A stretch of 64,000 nt of DNA, taken from NCBI RefSeq assembly GCF_900103165.1, contig NZ_FNKY01000001.1:3348001-3412000 (forward strand), given 5' to 3'. The position numbers and the translations under genes are program-made. The notes below the pieces were generated by a model. The model made no database searches. It was not told where the DNA came from and worked only from the letters and a program-made list of their open reading frames with translations. Each line of letters opens with the position of its first letter. The first letter of the stretch is position 1. Positions 39,168 to 50,148 of this stretch are shown in pieces. Source of the stretch: Nitrosospira multiformis. GTDB taxonomy: Bacteria; Pseudomonadota; Gammaproteobacteria; Burkholderiales; Nitrosomonadaceae.

Positions 39168-39629
39168 TCAATGAGAAAAACACTGGTTTTTATCTGGCAA
39201 AACGGTGCAGGCATATCGCATCTCCTGAACACCCCCTGCCCGGTTGAATACGTATTCCGCTCTCAATCCTTTAAATTGGGCGGGAGTGAAAGAAACCGTA
39301 TCGGGGACAAGGCGTTTCTCATTCCAGAATCTCACTCTGCAGAAGTCGGATGCTGACCGGCATATTTTACTAAGTGCGGCGCCATACACCGCCGTATCCA
39401 TATCCCGCTTGCTATCAATCAGGACAAAATGGATGTAGTTTCCTGAGTTTCCGAGCTCAAGCGAGCGAACAAGCTGCCAGCCATCACCATGCATATCCGA
39501 TGATTGTGATGCTGATGGTTGCTGTGACTGTGGTGGCCCTGGTTGCTGCGATGCGGCAAAAACCGGCCACGAGAAAACGAACGTGGTGATTACTGCAACA
39601 CTTATAATTCTCATGCTCACAAATCTCAC
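39168..39629 (-). CDS. hypothetical exported protein
   Basis: A 153-residue protein that I do not recognise. A signal peptide is clear: 'MRIISVAVITTFVFSWPVFA' with cleavage after VFA, followed by a Gln/Pro/Ser-rich linker. The mature domain includes 'NYIHFVLIDSKRDMDTAVYG', three to four cysteines (ICRSASDFC, YACTV, QCF) likely to form disulfides, and 'VSFTPAQFKGLRAEYVF'. The start is GTG at 39629, five bases after a perfect AAGGAG. It is isolated and may act in the periplasm. Confidence 0.65.
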   Translation of the reverse strand: MRFVSMRIISVAVITTFVFSWPVFAASQQPGPPQSQQPSASQSSDMHGDGWQLVRSLELGNSGNYIHFVLIDSKRDMDTAVYGAALSKICRSASDFCRVRFWNEKRLVPDTVSFTPAQFKGLRAEYVFNRAGGVQEMRYACTVLPDKNQCFSH

Positions 39630-40153
39630 AAATACTCCTTAGCTAATCTTTTACCAGCCACAGAACCTGGAATGCCAGCTGGCAACGCTCCTCTACCGGG
39701 GATATAGCGAGAATTGGGTGGAAAGAGAAGGTATCCCCGCAAATCCGCGAAGGCGATCCAGGTACAAAGGAAACGCATGCGGGAAACGCACCTAATAAAA
39801 CATTTCGATGGTTTACTTTCTTCTCCATCAAGGTTGCTCATGCCACCCCAAAAACAGGGCACCGGTTAGATGTAACGATGAAACATAGGACTTTCATTCT
39901 ATCAATAAAGAATCAGTCCGGGCAAATCGGAAACAGTCTACCCATCAGATGGCTGCCATACAGCGCATTTAGCGGAAAGGGAAATAAAAAAACGCTGGTG
40001 TGCATGGACTGTCGACACATCCTTCCATTCGTGGTGCAGCAGGGCAATATATTTTCACGGTGCCCATGATTTCCTGGTGCCTTGAGAACGAGAGGGCAGG
40101 CATCCCCAAGTCACCGGATTTGAGCCAAAAGTGGATGCTTTTTAACAGGTACT
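39630..40153. other. 524 bp interval with no supported gene
   Basis: The open frames here (39626-39862 minus, 39878-40069 plus) are short, lack ribosome sites and have no recognisable protein pattern. I see no RNA gene, strong hairpin or repeat. It may include the promoter of the exported protein gene at its left end and the 3' region of the serine hydrolase at its right. Confidence 0.4.
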
Positions 40154-42031
40154 TCACGCCCATGTGCGCATACCAATAACACCCCAATAGGTAAGGTATG
40201 CGGTGGAAACCAGCATCGCTGAGATAACAAATGCTGAATACCAGCGGACAGCCCTGCGAATTCCTGGCTTTGGCGCACGCCACAAGACAAGGCCGCTGGT
40301 TAGGGAAGCGATAGCAAATACAATAGTTGCCAGGAAAATGCCGCCAGACCAGATAGTTAAATTTCCTAAAAGCGATATTACGTTACCGCTGTTGAATACG
40401 AAAAAACCTATGGCAACCGCAATCACGGCACTCAACACGGCAAACAATGGGAAGCCAAGGATAGCGCGCTCCGCCGGCTGAAAGAAATTTTTCCGGATGC
40501 ATCCCAGCACCCAGAAAGGCGCATAGATGAGCACCGAGATCAAGGCTAATGCAATCCACGCCGCAAGCACGATTTCGGTGATGGCGATCCAAGTGGGGAC
40601 GCGCTTCATCGTCATCATTCCTCCGTACAACTGAATGAATTCTCCCTCTCCATTCGGCGCCAGCAACCCGGCTGTGGCAATCGGGTCAGAGAGTTGGCGA
40701 AATTGCATGCCAGCAAAGGGGATCAAGACTAGATTTGGTCCTATCAGCGAAGCCAGAAGTAGTCTGCCATCCTCAACGCCGACATGAGTCATGCCCATCA
40801 GGCGCTCGGCAAAGTAATCAATCTTCGCGCGCGGCGAGTTTGGGATGTACCAACCTGCGTAGGAACTGGCATTCGCGGGAAGGGGGGCAACTGTGGGCAA
40901 AGTTGGTTTCTGTAATTCCCGTGTGATGTATGCCCGAATAGCCTCACCGATTTTCATGGCGGCGTCACCATTGCCCGTATTGATACTGTAGAAATAACCC
41001 ACACCAGAGTCCGGTAAATAGGCCAGCTCTGTTAAACCACCATCGACACCGCCGTTGTGCCCGTGATAAACGAATCCATCCTGGACGCTGGAGTAACTGC
41101 CGAGTCCATATCCATTTTTGAGCCCTTCCCGGGCTGCCCAGGTGCGCGTTGGAACCCTCATACGATCAATGGAGGCGGCTGGCATCACCTGCACGCCATT
41201 TACGGTGCCGCGGTGAAGGTAGAACGAGAGATAAGCCGCCATGTCTTTGGCAGAAGCGTTTATCGCGCCTGATGGACGGTAGAGAATGTTCCGGTAGGGA
41301 TAGGGCGTTTTACCATCGAGATGATAGAGTGCCGTAAGAGTCGCCGATGTGGGCGGAAAATATGTCGCTGTTTTCATGCCGATAGGGCCGAAGAAGTTTT
41401 GCGCGACAAAATCTTCGAATCGTTGTCCCGCGAGCTTCTCGACAATATAAGCAGCAACGGCGGATCCGGAGTTGCTATATGCCATGCGAGTTCCTGGCGG
41501 CCAACGGGAAATTCGTGAGCGGCGACCATAATCAAGTTCTTCGCGCAAATCAAGCTTTGAGGCGTCTTTCGCATATTCGTGCAAATGCAGGTCGTCCCAG
41601 CCGGTAGTGTGCTCCAGCAAATCGACGACTCTGACCGGATTGTCCGCCTCCCAATGATTTTCGAACCACACCTCGGGAACCAACTTGTGCACTGGGTCCA
41701 TCAGGGAAAGTCTGTTCTCATTGGCTAACTTGAGGATCGATAGCGAAGCAAATGCTTTGGAGACGGAACCAATGCGAAACAGCGTTTCCGGTGTCGCTGG
41801 TCGATTATTGGACACGTCGGCTTTGCCAAGGCCTGCAATCCACTCCGGACCATCTCCATGTACGATCGCAACCGACAGCCCTGGCGTGCGTGTGTCTTCG
41901 AGAATCTTTTCAAGTTCCTGCTGGAGCTGGTTGATGGATCGAGCTGCCTTCGAGGTATCTTCTTTGCTCTGTGCAACATAGGGAATAGCGTACAGCAGGC
42001 AGAGGAAAAAAATAGGGATGAGGAATCTCAT
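40154..42031 (-). CDS. serine hydrolase, class C beta-lactamase fold, with membrane tail
   Basis: A 625-residue protein with an N-terminal signal peptide. The beta-lactamase-fold domain (about 30-370) has the catalytic S-x-x-K (SVSK, Ser89-Lys92), the Y-x-N motif (YSN, 185-187) and an H-x-G-type third motif (GHNGGVDG). Beyond residue 480 come about four hydrophobic segments, such as 'IVLAAWIALALISVLIYAPF', giving an integral membrane tail. The family includes esterases, D-aminopeptidases and penicillin-binding-like proteins; true beta-lactamase activity is not implied. It is monocistronic. Confidence 0.87.
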   Translation of the reverse strand: MRFLIPIFFLCLLYAIPYVAQSKEDTSKAARSINQLQQELEKILEDTRTPGLSVAIVHGDGPEWIAGLGKADVSNNRPATPETLFRIGSVSKAFASLSILKLANENRLSLMDPVHKLVPEVWFENHWEADNPVRVVDLLEHTTGWDDLHLHEYAKDASKLDLREELDYGRRSRISRWPPGTRMAYSNSGSAVAAYIVEKLAGQRFEDFVAQNFFGPIGMKTATYFPPTSATLTALYHLDGKTPYPYRNILYRPSGAINASAKDMAAYLSFYLHRGTVNGVQVMPAASIDRMRVPTRTWAAREGLKNGYGLGSYSSVQDGFVYHGHNGGVDGGLTELAYLPDSGVGYFYSINTGNGDAAMKIGEAIRAYITRELQKPTLPTVAPLPANASSYAGWYIPNSPRAKIDYFAERLMGMTHVGVEDGRLLLASLIGPNLVLIPFAGMQFRQLSDPIATAGLLAPNGEGEFIQLYGGMMTMKRVPTWIAITEIVLAAWIALALISVLIYAPFWVLGCIRKNFFQPAERAILGFPLFAVLSAVIAVAIGFFVFNSGNVISLLGNLTIWSGGIFLATIVFAIASLTSGLVLWRAPKPGIRRAVRWYSAFVISAMLVSTAYLTYWGVIGMRTWA

Positions 42032-42211
42032 CTTCTGAATGTCTGATGGTTAACTATGGTGAAGAGTTGACATATGCTTACATGGAAAGTGGTAAAACAA
42101 TATCTGACATCAATAACTTCAACAACCCGCATTTGAAATGGACATCATCCGGCGTTCACGCATAGCATAATCACTGCGGTCAATCCCAGCCCCCTGGTTG
42201 ATCAAAGTTTT

Positions 42212-42234
42212 TTCCTAAGAGAAACACTTAGGAA
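42212..42234. promoter_or_regulatory. 8 bp-arm palindrome between serine hydrolase and exported helical protein
   Basis: TTCCTAAG (42212-42219), loop AGAAACA, CTTAGGAA (42227-42234). It lies in the divergent 284 bp region, about 80 bases before the ATG at 42316. An operator or leader hairpin; no known regulator site was recognised. Confidence 0.35.
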
Positions 42235-42315
42235 GAAACCAGGGTTTCCCCAATATACTCAGGGCATTGACTGGGGTAGGATGAAATCATTCCTACTTTA
42301 TTTGGATTTGCCACC

Positions 42316-42738
42316 ATGAAAACAAAATTTGGAAATGTCGTCGCAGCGTTGTCCATGATTGGTGTCCTGGTTTCGGCAAGCTCATCGGTTGTTGCAGCCC
42401 AGCCAATCGACACCCCGGAAATCCGCGCTGCCGCTCAGAATGCCGTCACTCGCGGCGACCATGAGTTCCTTGCAAAATACTATGAGAATACTGCTGCGCA
42501 GATGCAGGCAAAGATGAAAGAGCAGAAAGAGCTACTGGAGCAATATGAAAACAAGAGCTATCTCTATGGTCGTCAAGCTCAAGACCTCCAGTCGCGCACT
42601 TCGGCGCTGATCCGTGATTTCGAGAAAAGCGTGGAAGCAAGCACAAAAACAGCAGCCCTGCATCGGCAAATGGCTGCCAAGCTCAATCAAAATCACGCAG
42701 CCAACACGCAACTGCTTGAGTCCGCAACCGGGCTATAA
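42316..42738 (+). CDS. small exported alpha-helical protein
   Basis: A 140-residue protein of unknown function. The signal peptide runs to about residue 27 ('VVAALSMIGVLVSASSSVVA'). The mature part is strongly helical and charged, with heptad-like stretches ('AQMQAKMKEQKELLEQYENK', 'STKTAALHRQMAAKLNQNHA'), suggesting a coiled-coil or a helical hairpin in the periplasm. The ribosome site is weak. No partner gene is evident. Confidence 0.6.
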   Translation: MKTKFGNVVAALSMIGVLVSASSSVVAAQPIDTPEIRAAAQNAVTRGDHEFLAKYYENTAAQMQAKMKEQKELLEQYENKSYLYGRQAQDLQSRTSALIRDFEKSVEASTKTAALHRQMAAKLNQNHAANTQLLESATGL

Positions 42739-42789
42739 CAATCCCGTTAGAAACGGTCTGACCGCGCTCTCGACCTGAGAGAGATCCCC

Positions 42790-42945
42790 TTAAAACAAAG
42801 TCAATTGCCCGGTGCTCTCATGCACCGGCGCAGCCTTGCGCGCCTGTTGCATCGCCACATCCGGCATGGCCGGCAGCGAAAGATCGGCCGGAATCGCGTC
42901 GCCGTGCCAGAAATAAAACCCGCCGAACTCAGCATTCGCTACTAT
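42790..42945 (-). pseudogene. C-terminal fragment of a lost gene
   Basis: A 51-codon open stretch, without a start codon upstream, that ends in TAA at 42790-42792. It translates as good protein sequence, including 'EFGGFYFWHGDAIPADL' and the ending 'HESTGQLTLF'. The final QLTLF resembles a beta-clamp-binding tail, which would suit a DNA polymerase or repair protein, but I do not recognise the family. The upstream part is gone, so it is a remnant of a deletion or rearrangement. Confidence 0.5.
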
Positions 42946-43136
42946 TCAATCAACGAATAATTTCTCGCATGCGAAGGTCGCGCAACAGCTCCGGCGTTTG
43001 CAGCCAGGTCGAGCACATAAGCGAATGATCCGCTTATCAAGGTAGTGTTCCATGTAAATTAGAATCACTACATTTCAGGGGATAGGGATTTTCCCGTAAT
43101 CCGTCACTCAAGCCACAGGCCGGAAAAGCAGGTTTC

Positions 43137-45527
43137 TCACTGATTTGGGAGTAGCGCCTGTGCCATGGGTCGAAACTGCAGATGATAAAACATATTGAGA
43201 TAACGTGCGGTTTCTTCATGCTCCAAATTGCTGACAAATTTCCAGAAGCCGTAAATACGCGACAAAGTCATCATCTGTTCCGCATAAATACGCCATGTAT
43301 AACGTGACTCGACCCGTTTCAGAGCCATTTCGGAAACTTTATTCCAGAAATCCGGATCGGCCGCTGAGCGCGCAAAGAAATCCGCCATGGCGGTGGCTGC
43401 CGCTAAACCGTCATTGGGGTCGAAATGATAGCCTGAAATCCCATGCTGAATGATCTCTCGCGGACCGCCATAGCGAGTGGCAAATACCGGAAGACCAGAA
43501 GCCATCGCCTCGATAATGGTCAAACCGAATGCCTCAAATCGGGCCGGCTGTACAAAAATGCCACGCCTGTCGGCCACGTGGCGATACAGTTCGCCAGCCA
43601 GATTCTTTTCCAGGCGGGTACCGAGCCAGCGCATCCGTCCTTCCAGCTTATATTCATCCATGATGGTATGCATATGGTCGATTTCAGCGCGTTCCTCGCT
43701 ATCAGCGGAAGCGGCCGGATCAATATGCCCGCCGATTATCAATAGATTGGCAGCATCGGATAGCTGCGGACACTGCGCGAACCATGCTGCCAGCGAAGTG
43801 AGATTCTTAACCAGATCCAGACGCGCCATCGTGAATATCAGAGGCTTGGCTGGATCATTGAAATGCCCGCGCCACGGTACGCCGGGATCAGGGGCATATA
43901 AAAGACGTTCAATATCGGGCAACAGGGATTGCAGACGGTGCTCGCGATCAAGATACGAAAAATACACCTCGGCGTCGGCGCCCGGGGAAACAATATTGAA
44001 TTTGGGATCGAAAAGATCTATACCGTTTACGACCCGATATAGGCCGGGCATGGTGTAGTTCTGGTAGGTCTCATATTGGCCAACCGTATGAGGCGTACCG
44101 GCAATTTCCTGATAGGTGCTGGTAATAATGAAATCCGCGCTGTTCATCGCGATGAGATCCGCCGTGTACTGGCAATCGAAATGGTATTGGGCTTCATTCT
44201 CCCGCCAGTGCAAGGCGGAATGGAGATATTTGCTCTGTTCCAATGCATGTGCGATATTGCATTGCGTTACACCGGTTCGTTTGGAAATCAGCGAGGCGAC
44301 CAGATTACCATCCGAGTAATTACCTATCACCAGATCGGGACTGCCACTCAGCTGCGCCAGCGCTTCCCGTTCAACGTCCTGGGCAAAATTCTCAAGGTAG
44401 GGCCAGATCTCAAAACGAGATATCCAGTGTCGAATAATTTCTCCATTTTCCTTTCGAAATGGTACGCGTACGATCCAGGAATTCTGAGTACCGTGGACTT
44501 TTTCTAGCGGCTGGTTGCACAATGTTTCTCCCGCCTCAGGAATCAGACGTGTGCATATCAGGATTTTGGGCTGTGCCCCTATCCCTTGCAAAATGAGACG
44601 CTCGCTCATTTCCCGTTCCAGCGCACGTACCTGATCGAGGATATATACGACCTGACCGCCAGTGTCCGGCAATCCCAGTACGTTGTCCTGCCCGAAATAA
44701 CCATGTGGTGACAGAATCAATAATCTGGAGATCATTGGAATGCGCGCCAGAAAATTCTCAAGTATCTGCGGCGAGGCCGCTTCAAGAATATCTACCAATA
44801 AATTCATGGTTTCACTTACCCGCATGACACAGTTGCCCCAACCGGGTGCGAAGCCCAATCCGCTCAGCGGCTCGGCAATCGCCTGCCAGGGAGCATCTTC
44901 AGTATAGGTATCGAGCAAATCAAGCGCGCGACGCAAACCCGTACGCAGCGCCGCTACGTCGGCAAAGTTGCCATGGAGCATGAGTTGCTGGCCATCCATG
45001 GAGTGCACTGTCAAAAAATGCAACAATTTGGCTGTTCCTGTGCCGGATTGAGTGAATAGGGTGCCAGCCAATTGCCTGTTAAGAAACCTAACACCCTGGC
45101 CAATCGACTTGATTTCCTTAAGTCTCGGAAAATTGCGGTTAAAAGGGGTAAAGTCCAATTCCAATACCGGTTCATGTGCGCTATCCGGACGCAACAGCAA
45201 CTCCTTAAAAGCGAGATAATCGGAAACACTGATAATCTCGAGTACCAGTCGTTGCTGGTGAATGCGCGCGTAGGACCAGTGCCCCGCGCCCTCACGTAGC
45301 GCCAGGTAGACCATGGGAGGACGGCAAATCGCTTCCTGCAGATACTTGATCAGTTCGTGCAAGGGAGTGTTAACAAGAGGCTGGGGATGAAGATCACGCA
45401 CCAGGTCAAAAGCCTCAAGCAAATCCGAGCGCAGAAGAAGCGGACGTTCCAGTTCGAACCATTTACGCAAAAGTGCATGTAACTCATCACGATGGTCTAC
45501 GGCCCAGGCATCAAATTTTTGGATCAT
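43137..45527 (-). CDS. susA: sucrose synthase
   Basis: GT4-family enzyme catalysing reversible transfer between sucrose + NDP and NDP-glucose + fructose. The 796-residue length matches known sucrose synthases of ammonia oxidisers and plants. N-terminal regulatory part (about 1-250), then the GT-B fold: '[20 protein letters not shown]' (nucleotide-sugar loop), '[16 protein letters not shown]', and the E-x7-E motif in [20 protein letters not shown]. The start is ATG 45527 with CTGGAGA eight bases upstream; it overlaps the end of the SPS gene by 17 bases. Third gene of the sucrose operon. Confidence 0.93.
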   Translation of the reverse strand: MIQKFDAWAVDHRDELHALLRKWFELERPLLLRSDLLEAFDLVRDLHPQPLVNTPLHELIKYLQEAICRPPMVYLALREGAGHWSYARIHQQRLVLEIISVSDYLAFKELLLRPDSAHEPVLELDFTPFNRNFPRLKEIKSIGQGVRFLNRQLAGTLFTQSGTGTAKLLHFLTVHSMDGQQLMLHGNFADVAALRTGLRRALDLLDTYTEDAPWQAIAEPLSGLGFAPGWGNCVMRVSETMNLLVDILEAASPQILENFLARIPMISRLLILSPHGYFGQDNVLGLPDTGGQVVYILDQVRALEREMSERLILQGIGAQPKILICTRLIPEAGETLCNQPLEKVHGTQNSWIVRVPFRKENGEIIRHWISRFEIWPYLENFAQDVEREALAQLSGSPDLVIGNYSDGNLVASLISKRTGVTQCNIAHALEQSKYLHSALHWRENEAQYHFDCQYTADLIAMNSADFIITSTYQEIAGTPHTVGQYETYQNYTMPGLYRVVNGIDLFDPKFNIVSPGADAEVYFSYLDREHRLQSLLPDIERLLYAPDPGVPWRGHFNDPAKPLIFTMARLDLVKNLTSLAAWFAQCPQLSDAANLLIIGGHIDPAASADSEERAEIDHMHTIMDEYKLEGRMRWLGTRLEKNLAGELYRHVADRRGIFVQPARFEAFGLTIIEAMASGLPVFATRYGGPREIIQHGISGYHFDPNDGLAAATAMADFFARSAADPDFWNKVSEMALKRVESRYTWRIYAEQMMTLSRIYGFWKFVSNLEHEETARYLNMFYHLQFRPMAQALLPNQ

Positions 45528-47676
45528 TCGCGGTCTCCAGGATGGGAATACCAAATGCGTAGTGTGACATACCCTCTGCAATTCCATCCGCATAACGGGC
45601 ATTAGCGAAATAAATCTGTTCGTTTCCTCTCAGACTCGCAAGTTCAGGGCTATGATTGGCAACGACGACGCCGAGTGTATCTCCGATCAGCATTTCATGG
45701 TCGTTACCAGAATCACCTGCTACCAGAAAAGCACGTAATGGCAATCCCCACTTGTAAGCAAGATAGCGTATTGCTCGTCCCTTGGAGGCACGCAAAGGCA
45801 GAATATCCAGAAAAGCCTGACGAGAGTAGATCAAATTAGCAGACAGTTTCTGCTCGCGCAACAAGGCGCGAATTTTAGAAATTGGCGGCAACGCCTCGGG
45901 GTCGACATTGTAACTGAGCTTGAATTCACGCTGATTCTCTGGCGATTGCAGGATGAGTCCGGGTACTTCACGCAGCGCCTCTTCCACCGCATCGCGGCGC
46001 CATGAGTATCTGATCAGATTCTGCCATCCAATATCAGGCCGAAGTTTCTGACCATAATTTATCTCGCTGCCGACCGCTGTAATAAGTATGTCTGGTAATG
46101 GCACCCCCCATTCCTTTAATATTTTCAATGTACTTTCCAATGTACGTCCGGTCGCGATACCGAAACCCAGGTTGGGCGGCGTGGCGCGCAGTGTGGCAAG
46201 AAAACGGCGTAGGGCGGCGCGATCTCCGAGCAGGGTATTATCTATATCACTTATTAGCATCTGCGAGACCAATGGCAGGGGATGCCGTTGCGGCCGGTAT
46301 ATGGCCATGTCCCGCCGGATTTGCTTTCGCTTGTGGTGCAGCAAACGGGATAAAACGTGCAGGTACTTCTTGACGTGCGCATCCCAGGTATAGTGATTTT
46401 TTACTCCTGTAATACCGTTGCGCGCCCAGCGCTGCCAACGACGCGGCTCAGCCAGTACGTATTCGATTGCCCCCGCTATCGCATGAATATCCGAGGGATT
46501 AACCAGCATCCCATTTTTGCAATGGCCAACGATATCTCGCGGTCCACCATCCTCGGTAGCCACGATCGGAAGACCGCTAGCAGCCGCTTCAAGCAAAGTC
46601 AGGCCGAACGGCTCAGTGAGCGCCGGGTTGACGAATACGCCTCGGCGTTGGGCTGCAAGCCGGTAGAATCCAGCGACATCGATGGGTTTATGCTGCTTTG
46701 GCAGGGCAACCTTACCCCACAGATCGTATTGATCAATATCGAGCAATAGATTGGTCATCACTTCAGTCTGGGCAGCCTCAAGTTTGCGGATGTCTTCGCG
46801 GTTGCCGGCCACAATAGCAAGATTAGCCTTTTCATGCAGTGCAGGTGAACTGCCAAATGCGGCGATTAAAGCGCCGAGATTTTTTCGCATTTCCGGACGG
46901 CAAATCGTCAATATCAGAGGCTTTCGCGGTTGCACCAGGAAACGGTCAATGAGTCTGGCGACCTCCGGTTCTAGAGGAATCCGGCGGCTGGGCGGGGCAA
47001 AGCGCGATATATCGGTCCCGGGCGGGATAACAACCGCATGCTCGGGCTGATAATTAGTATATAAACCATATTGCTCGGCACTCTCCTGAGGCGTGCTGGT
47101 TATGATCAAGCTGGCTTGTTGCAATACGGCCTCCTCGGCAGCGATGCGCCGGTGAAAATTAAACTGACGTTCCAATGCCTGCGGTTTACGGCCTTGCGCT
47201 AGCAGATGCTGCTGTTTGCTGCGCCCAAGTGAGTGACCGGTGTGGATCTGCGGAATACCCAGCAGTTGAGAGAGCTGCATTCCAACATAGCCGGCATCGG
47301 CATAATGGCTGTGGATGACATCGGGTAAGCGCTTCTGCTCGCGCAGAAAAAGCAATACACGATCCACCAGTTGATCGAGATAAGGCCAAAGACTTTCCTT
47401 ACGCAGGTAGCGACGGGGCCCGCATCGAAGGCGAATAATCCGGGCGTGATCGCCCAGGATCTCCTCAGGACAGGCGTAGTCCGCCGATATGGCGGAATCT
47501 TCTATCCGCCGGGTCAGCAAATCGACCTTGCCTACTTGTCGTTGACGAGCAAGTGACCGAGCCAGCTCTACGACGTACAGGATTTGACCGCCGGTATCCG
47601 CATCGCGTCCAAGTTCCAGATCATTCCCCCGAATCAGCCCATGGAGACTTAGCATCAACACATATAATTCTTTCAT
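45511..47676 (-). CDS. sucrose-phosphate synthase with C-terminal phosphatase domain
   Basis: About 721 residues with two parts. The first 460 form a GT-B sucrose-phosphate synthase: '[20 protein letters not shown]' at the N-terminus, '[16 protein letters not shown]', and the E-x7-E motif in [20 protein letters not shown]. The last 260 are a HAD-fold sucrose-phosphate phosphatase: catalytic [11 protein letters not shown], '[15 protein letters not shown]', and the final G-D-S-G-N-D-H-E. So one protein could make and dephosphorylate sucrose-6-phosphate. The ATG at 47676 overlaps the stop of the fructokinase gene (ATGA) and has TTGGAG upstream. Confidence 0.93.
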   Translation of the reverse strand: MKELYVLMLSLHGLIRGNDLELGRDADTGGQILYVVELARSLARQRQVGKVDLLTRRIEDSAISADYACPEEILGDHARIIRLRCGPRRYLRKESLWPYLDQLVDRVLLFLREQKRLPDVIHSHYADAGYVGMQLSQLLGIPQIHTGHSLGRSKQQHLLAQGRKPQALERQFNFHRRIAAEEAVLQQASLIITSTPQESAEQYGLYTNYQPEHAVVIPPGTDISRFAPPSRRIPLEPEVARLIDRFLVQPRKPLILTICRPEMRKNLGALIAAFGSSPALHEKANLAIVAGNREDIRKLEAAQTEVMTNLLLDIDQYDLWGKVALPKQHKPIDVAGFYRLAAQRRGVFVNPALTEPFGLTLLEAAASGLPIVATEDGGPRDIVGHCKNGMLVNPSDIHAIAGAIEYVLAEPRRWQRWARNGITGVKNHYTWDAHVKKYLHVLSRLLHHKRKQIRRDMAIYRPQRHPLPLVSQMLISDIDNTLLGDRAALRRFLATLRATPPNLGFGIATGRTLESTLKILKEWGVPLPDILITAVGSEINYGQKLRPDIGWQNLIRYSWRRDAVEEALREVPGLILQSPENQREFKLSYNVDPEALPPISKIRALLREQKLSANLIYSRQAFLDILPLRASKGRAIRYLAYKWGLPLRAFLVAGDSGNDHEMLIGDTLGVVVANHSPELASLRGNEQIYFANARYADGIAEGMSHYAFGIPILETANDPKI

Positions 47677-48584
47677 CCGTGCTCCAACCATTCTTCAAGG
47701 AATGGCTTATAGAAATCTTGGTGCTCTGGAATCGCGCCACGTATCCGGCATATGGCTCCGGCGAAATGATGTGCCCGCTGCAAGGTGACCGGTACCTTCC
47801 AGTCATGCAGCAGCCCGAGCATGAAAACCGCGGAGAATGCGTCACCGGCACCTACCGTGTCACGAATACCCGCTATGGGATCAGCCGCCATCTCTGTCAG
47901 CTGTGCCGAATCATCCAGCCACCAGGCGCCTGCCGCGCCACAAGTTATGAGCAGTCCCCGCAGTTGATATCGCTGAACCAGCGCTTTTGCCTGGACTTTG
48001 GCGGATGCCGCTTCCAGGTCGAGTAGCCGCGTAATACTTTCAAGCTCCGTATCATTGGCTTTGACAAAATCCGCATGTTGCAGTGACCAGTCCAGCTTCT
48101 CCGCGGATATCCAGGGATTACGCAAATTAACATCAAAAAAGCGCCGCCCCCCTGCCGCGCGCAACAGATGGCGCAGGGCTCGATGCGAGTTGGCACGCTG
48201 GGCCAATGTCCCAAAATAGACCAGTTCCGGGTTTGCGGCCAAAGCGGTCATTCGAGCCAAGCGGGGATGAATATGGTCATAAGCGCGATCGGGAAGAATA
48301 TCGAACCGGTGACCGTCAGCGGTAAGTGTTACATCCACTACACCCGTGGGGTATATGGAATCAAGCTGGATGCCATGTATCGAAAACCCGGCGCTTTCCA
48401 GGGCCTGCAATAAGCGTGCGCCCACATCATCCTGTCCTATCCGGGTGACCAGGATCGGCACACTGCCAAAAGCGTGCAAATGCCAGGCCACATTGAACGG
48501 CGCACCACCCAAGGCCTCCTGGCCGGGAAACCGGTCTATCAAAATTTCGCCAAACAAAAGTACGACGTGACGGGCGGCAGTCAT
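47673..48584 (-). CDS. PfkB-family carbohydrate kinase, probable fructokinase
   Basis: A 303-residue ribokinase-fold sugar kinase. The N-terminal PfkB region reads 'LFGEILIDRFPGQEALGGAPFN' in two halves and the C-terminal signature with catalytic Asp is 'DTVGAGDAFSAVFMLGLL'. It is the first gene of an operon with sucrose-phosphate synthase and sucrose synthase, overlapping the next gene by four bases. Phosphorylating the fructose released by sucrose cleavage is the natural role, matching the fructokinases of ammonia oxidisers and methylotrophs. Confidence 0.9.
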   Translation of the reverse strand: MTAARHVVLLFGEILIDRFPGQEALGGAPFNVAWHLHAFGSVPILVTRIGQDDVGARLLQALESAGFSIHGIQLDSIYPTGVVDVTLTADGHRFDILPDRAYDHIHPRLARMTALAANPELVYFGTLAQRANSHRALRHLLRAAGGRRFFDVNLRNPWISAEKLDWSLQHADFVKANDTELESITRLLDLEAASAKVQAKALVQRYQLRGLLITCGAAGAWWLDDSAQLTEMAADPIAGIRDTVGAGDAFSAVFMLGLLHDWKVPVTLQRAHHFAGAICRIRGAIPEHQDFYKPFLEEWLEHG

Positions 48585-48880
48585 CCCCTGGAAGCCCTAG
48601 AAAAGGACTTAATCTGATTAAATAGAATTGACACCTGCGCGGGCACTCAGCTCACGTAGCCTCAAGCAGCAGGTAAGCGAGGAATAAATAATAGATATCG
48701 TGATCAGATTCGTATGTACGCTTACACACATATAGCCCTGTGAAAAGGATATCGAAGCGTGCAAGGGCCAGTTTCGACGCTAAACGCGAGAAAGCGGGTA
48801 AGGATAACGGGGAATGAAACCTTACTGAGGTGCTTTCAAATCAATACCGGGGGTGTTTTTTTGTGCGCGGACGCACTGCA

Positions 48881-49615
48881 CTAGAATTTGTAGCCACGAT
48901 GCAGCGCAACCGCGCTGGCAGCCAGATTAAAATACTCGACGCGCTCGAATCCTGCGTGGTGCATCAATCGTTTCAATTCTTCCTGAGAGGGATGTACACG
49001 AATGGATTCAGCGAGATAGCGATAGCTATCCTGATCTTTGGCAACGAGCTTACCCATTGCCGGCAGTACCTTGAATGAGTAGATATCGTAAAGTGGTTGC
49101 AGCGGTTTCCATATCTTGGAGAACTCAAGCACGATGACACATCCGCCGGGCCGGAGTACACGCAGCATTTCTTTCAATGCCGCGTCTTTGCGAGTCATGT
49201 TTCTGAGACCAAAGGCCACGCTCACGCAATCGAAATAATCGTTTGGAAACGGTAGTTTTTCCGCATCGCACTGCGCTACCGATACAGCCGCGCCTTCATC
49301 CAGCAGGCGGTCGCGGCCTATCGTGAGCATGGCATTGTTGATGTCGGTGAGCCAGACTTCGCCACCTTCGCCGACTTGCTCCACGAACAACGCGCTCAAG
49401 TCAGCGGTGCCGCCAGCAATGTCGAGTACCCGGCCACCTCTCTTGATCCCGCTTGTTTCCACGGCAAAACGCTTCCACAACCGGTGCATACCCGCTGACA
49501 TGAGATCATTCATCAGGTTGTAGCGTTCCGCCACCGAATCGAATACACCTGCGACCTTGCGCGCCTTTTCTGTTTCAGGAACGGCTGCGAAGCCGAAATG
49601 GGTAGTTTTCGTCAT
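48881..49615 (-). CDS. ubiE: ubiquinone/menaquinone C-methyltransferase UbiE
   Basis: SAM-dependent methyltransferase of quinone synthesis. The 244 residues carry the family hallmarks: '[20 protein letters not shown]', SAM motif [12 protein letters not shown], '[17 protein letters not shown]' and '[19 protein letters not shown]'. The length is normal. The upstream DUF971 gene is 54 bases away on the same strand, a common pairing in betaproteobacteria. The 296 bases downstream separate it from the sucrose operon on the same strand. Confidence 0.96.
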   Translation of the reverse strand: MTKTTHFGFAAVPETEKARKVAGVFDSVAERYNLMNDLMSAGMHRLWKRFAVETSGIKRGGRVLDIAGGTADLSALFVEQVGEGGEVWLTDINNAMLTIGRDRLLDEGAAVSVAQCDAEKLPFPNDYFDCVSVAFGLRNMTRKDAALKEMLRVLRPGGCVIVLEFSKIWKPLQPLYDIYSFKVLPAMGKLVAKDQDSYRYLAESIRVHPSQEELKRLMHHAGFERVEYFNLAASAVALHRGYKF

Positions 49616-49669
49616 AAATTTTCAGTTTCTATATAGAAAATACACGTTTTTATCGTGCGACAATTCAAA

Positions 49670-50086
49670 TTATCTTGATTCGGGTAGCTTATTCGATGCC
49701 CGCGCACTCGTAACCGGCTCGCGGCTTACACCCGCTTCTTCCATTCGGTCCAGATACCGCTGCCACATTTTATCCTGATGCAGACCGTAGTCATAGAGTA
49801 AATCCCATGAATACAGACCCGTATTATGACCATCGGAAAAAGTTAGCTGGATTGCGTAATTACCCACCGGTTCGATATGATTGATGTTCACGTCCTTCTT
49901 GCCCACTTGCAGCACCTCCTGCCCCGGGCTATGCCCACGCACTTCCGCGGAAGGCGAATAAACCCGGAGAAATTCACAGGGAATCCGGAAGGTTTTACCG
50001 TCTCCAAAAGAAATTTCCAACAACCTGGACTTTCGATGTAATTTTATTTCAGTGGGATTGGGGGTATCTTTGCTTAGCCCTGCCAT
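49670..50086 (-). CDS. DUF971 family protein (gamma-butyrobetaine hydroxylase-like N-terminal domain)
   Basis: About 138 residues. It shows the DUF971 pattern: 'PTEIKLHRKSRLLEISFGDG', 'FRIPCEFLRVYSPSAEVRGH', 'HIEPVGNYAIQLTFSDGHNT' and 'GLYSWDLLYDYG'. In eukaryotes the domain precedes the carnitine-synthesis hydroxylase; bacterial stand-alone copies have been linked to Fe-S protein assembly, which is not testable here. I use the ATG at 50086, with GGAGG nine bases upstream, rather than the longer frame from 50134. It precedes ubiE on the same strand. Confidence 0.9.
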   Translation of the reverse strand: MAGLSKDTPNPTEIKLHRKSRLLEISFGDGKTFRIPCEFLRVYSPSAEVRGHSPGQEVLQVGKKDVNINHIEPVGNYAIQLTFSDGHNTGLYSWDLLYDYGLHQDKMWQRYLDRMEEAGVSREPVTSARASNKLPESR

Positions 50087-50148
50087 CTTGATAATCCTCC
50101 AGTCGAACCAAGTATGATAAACCAGCATGGGCAAAACTAAAACCTTGA

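Noticed and set aside
39626-40069. Short open frames (minus 39626-39862, plus 39878-40069)
   Set aside because: No ribosome sites, no known motif, no coupling to neighbours.
48585-48880. Possible tRNA or small RNA between ubiE and the sucrose operon
   Set aside because: I read the 296 bases for cloverleaf features and T-tract hairpins and found none that I can defend.
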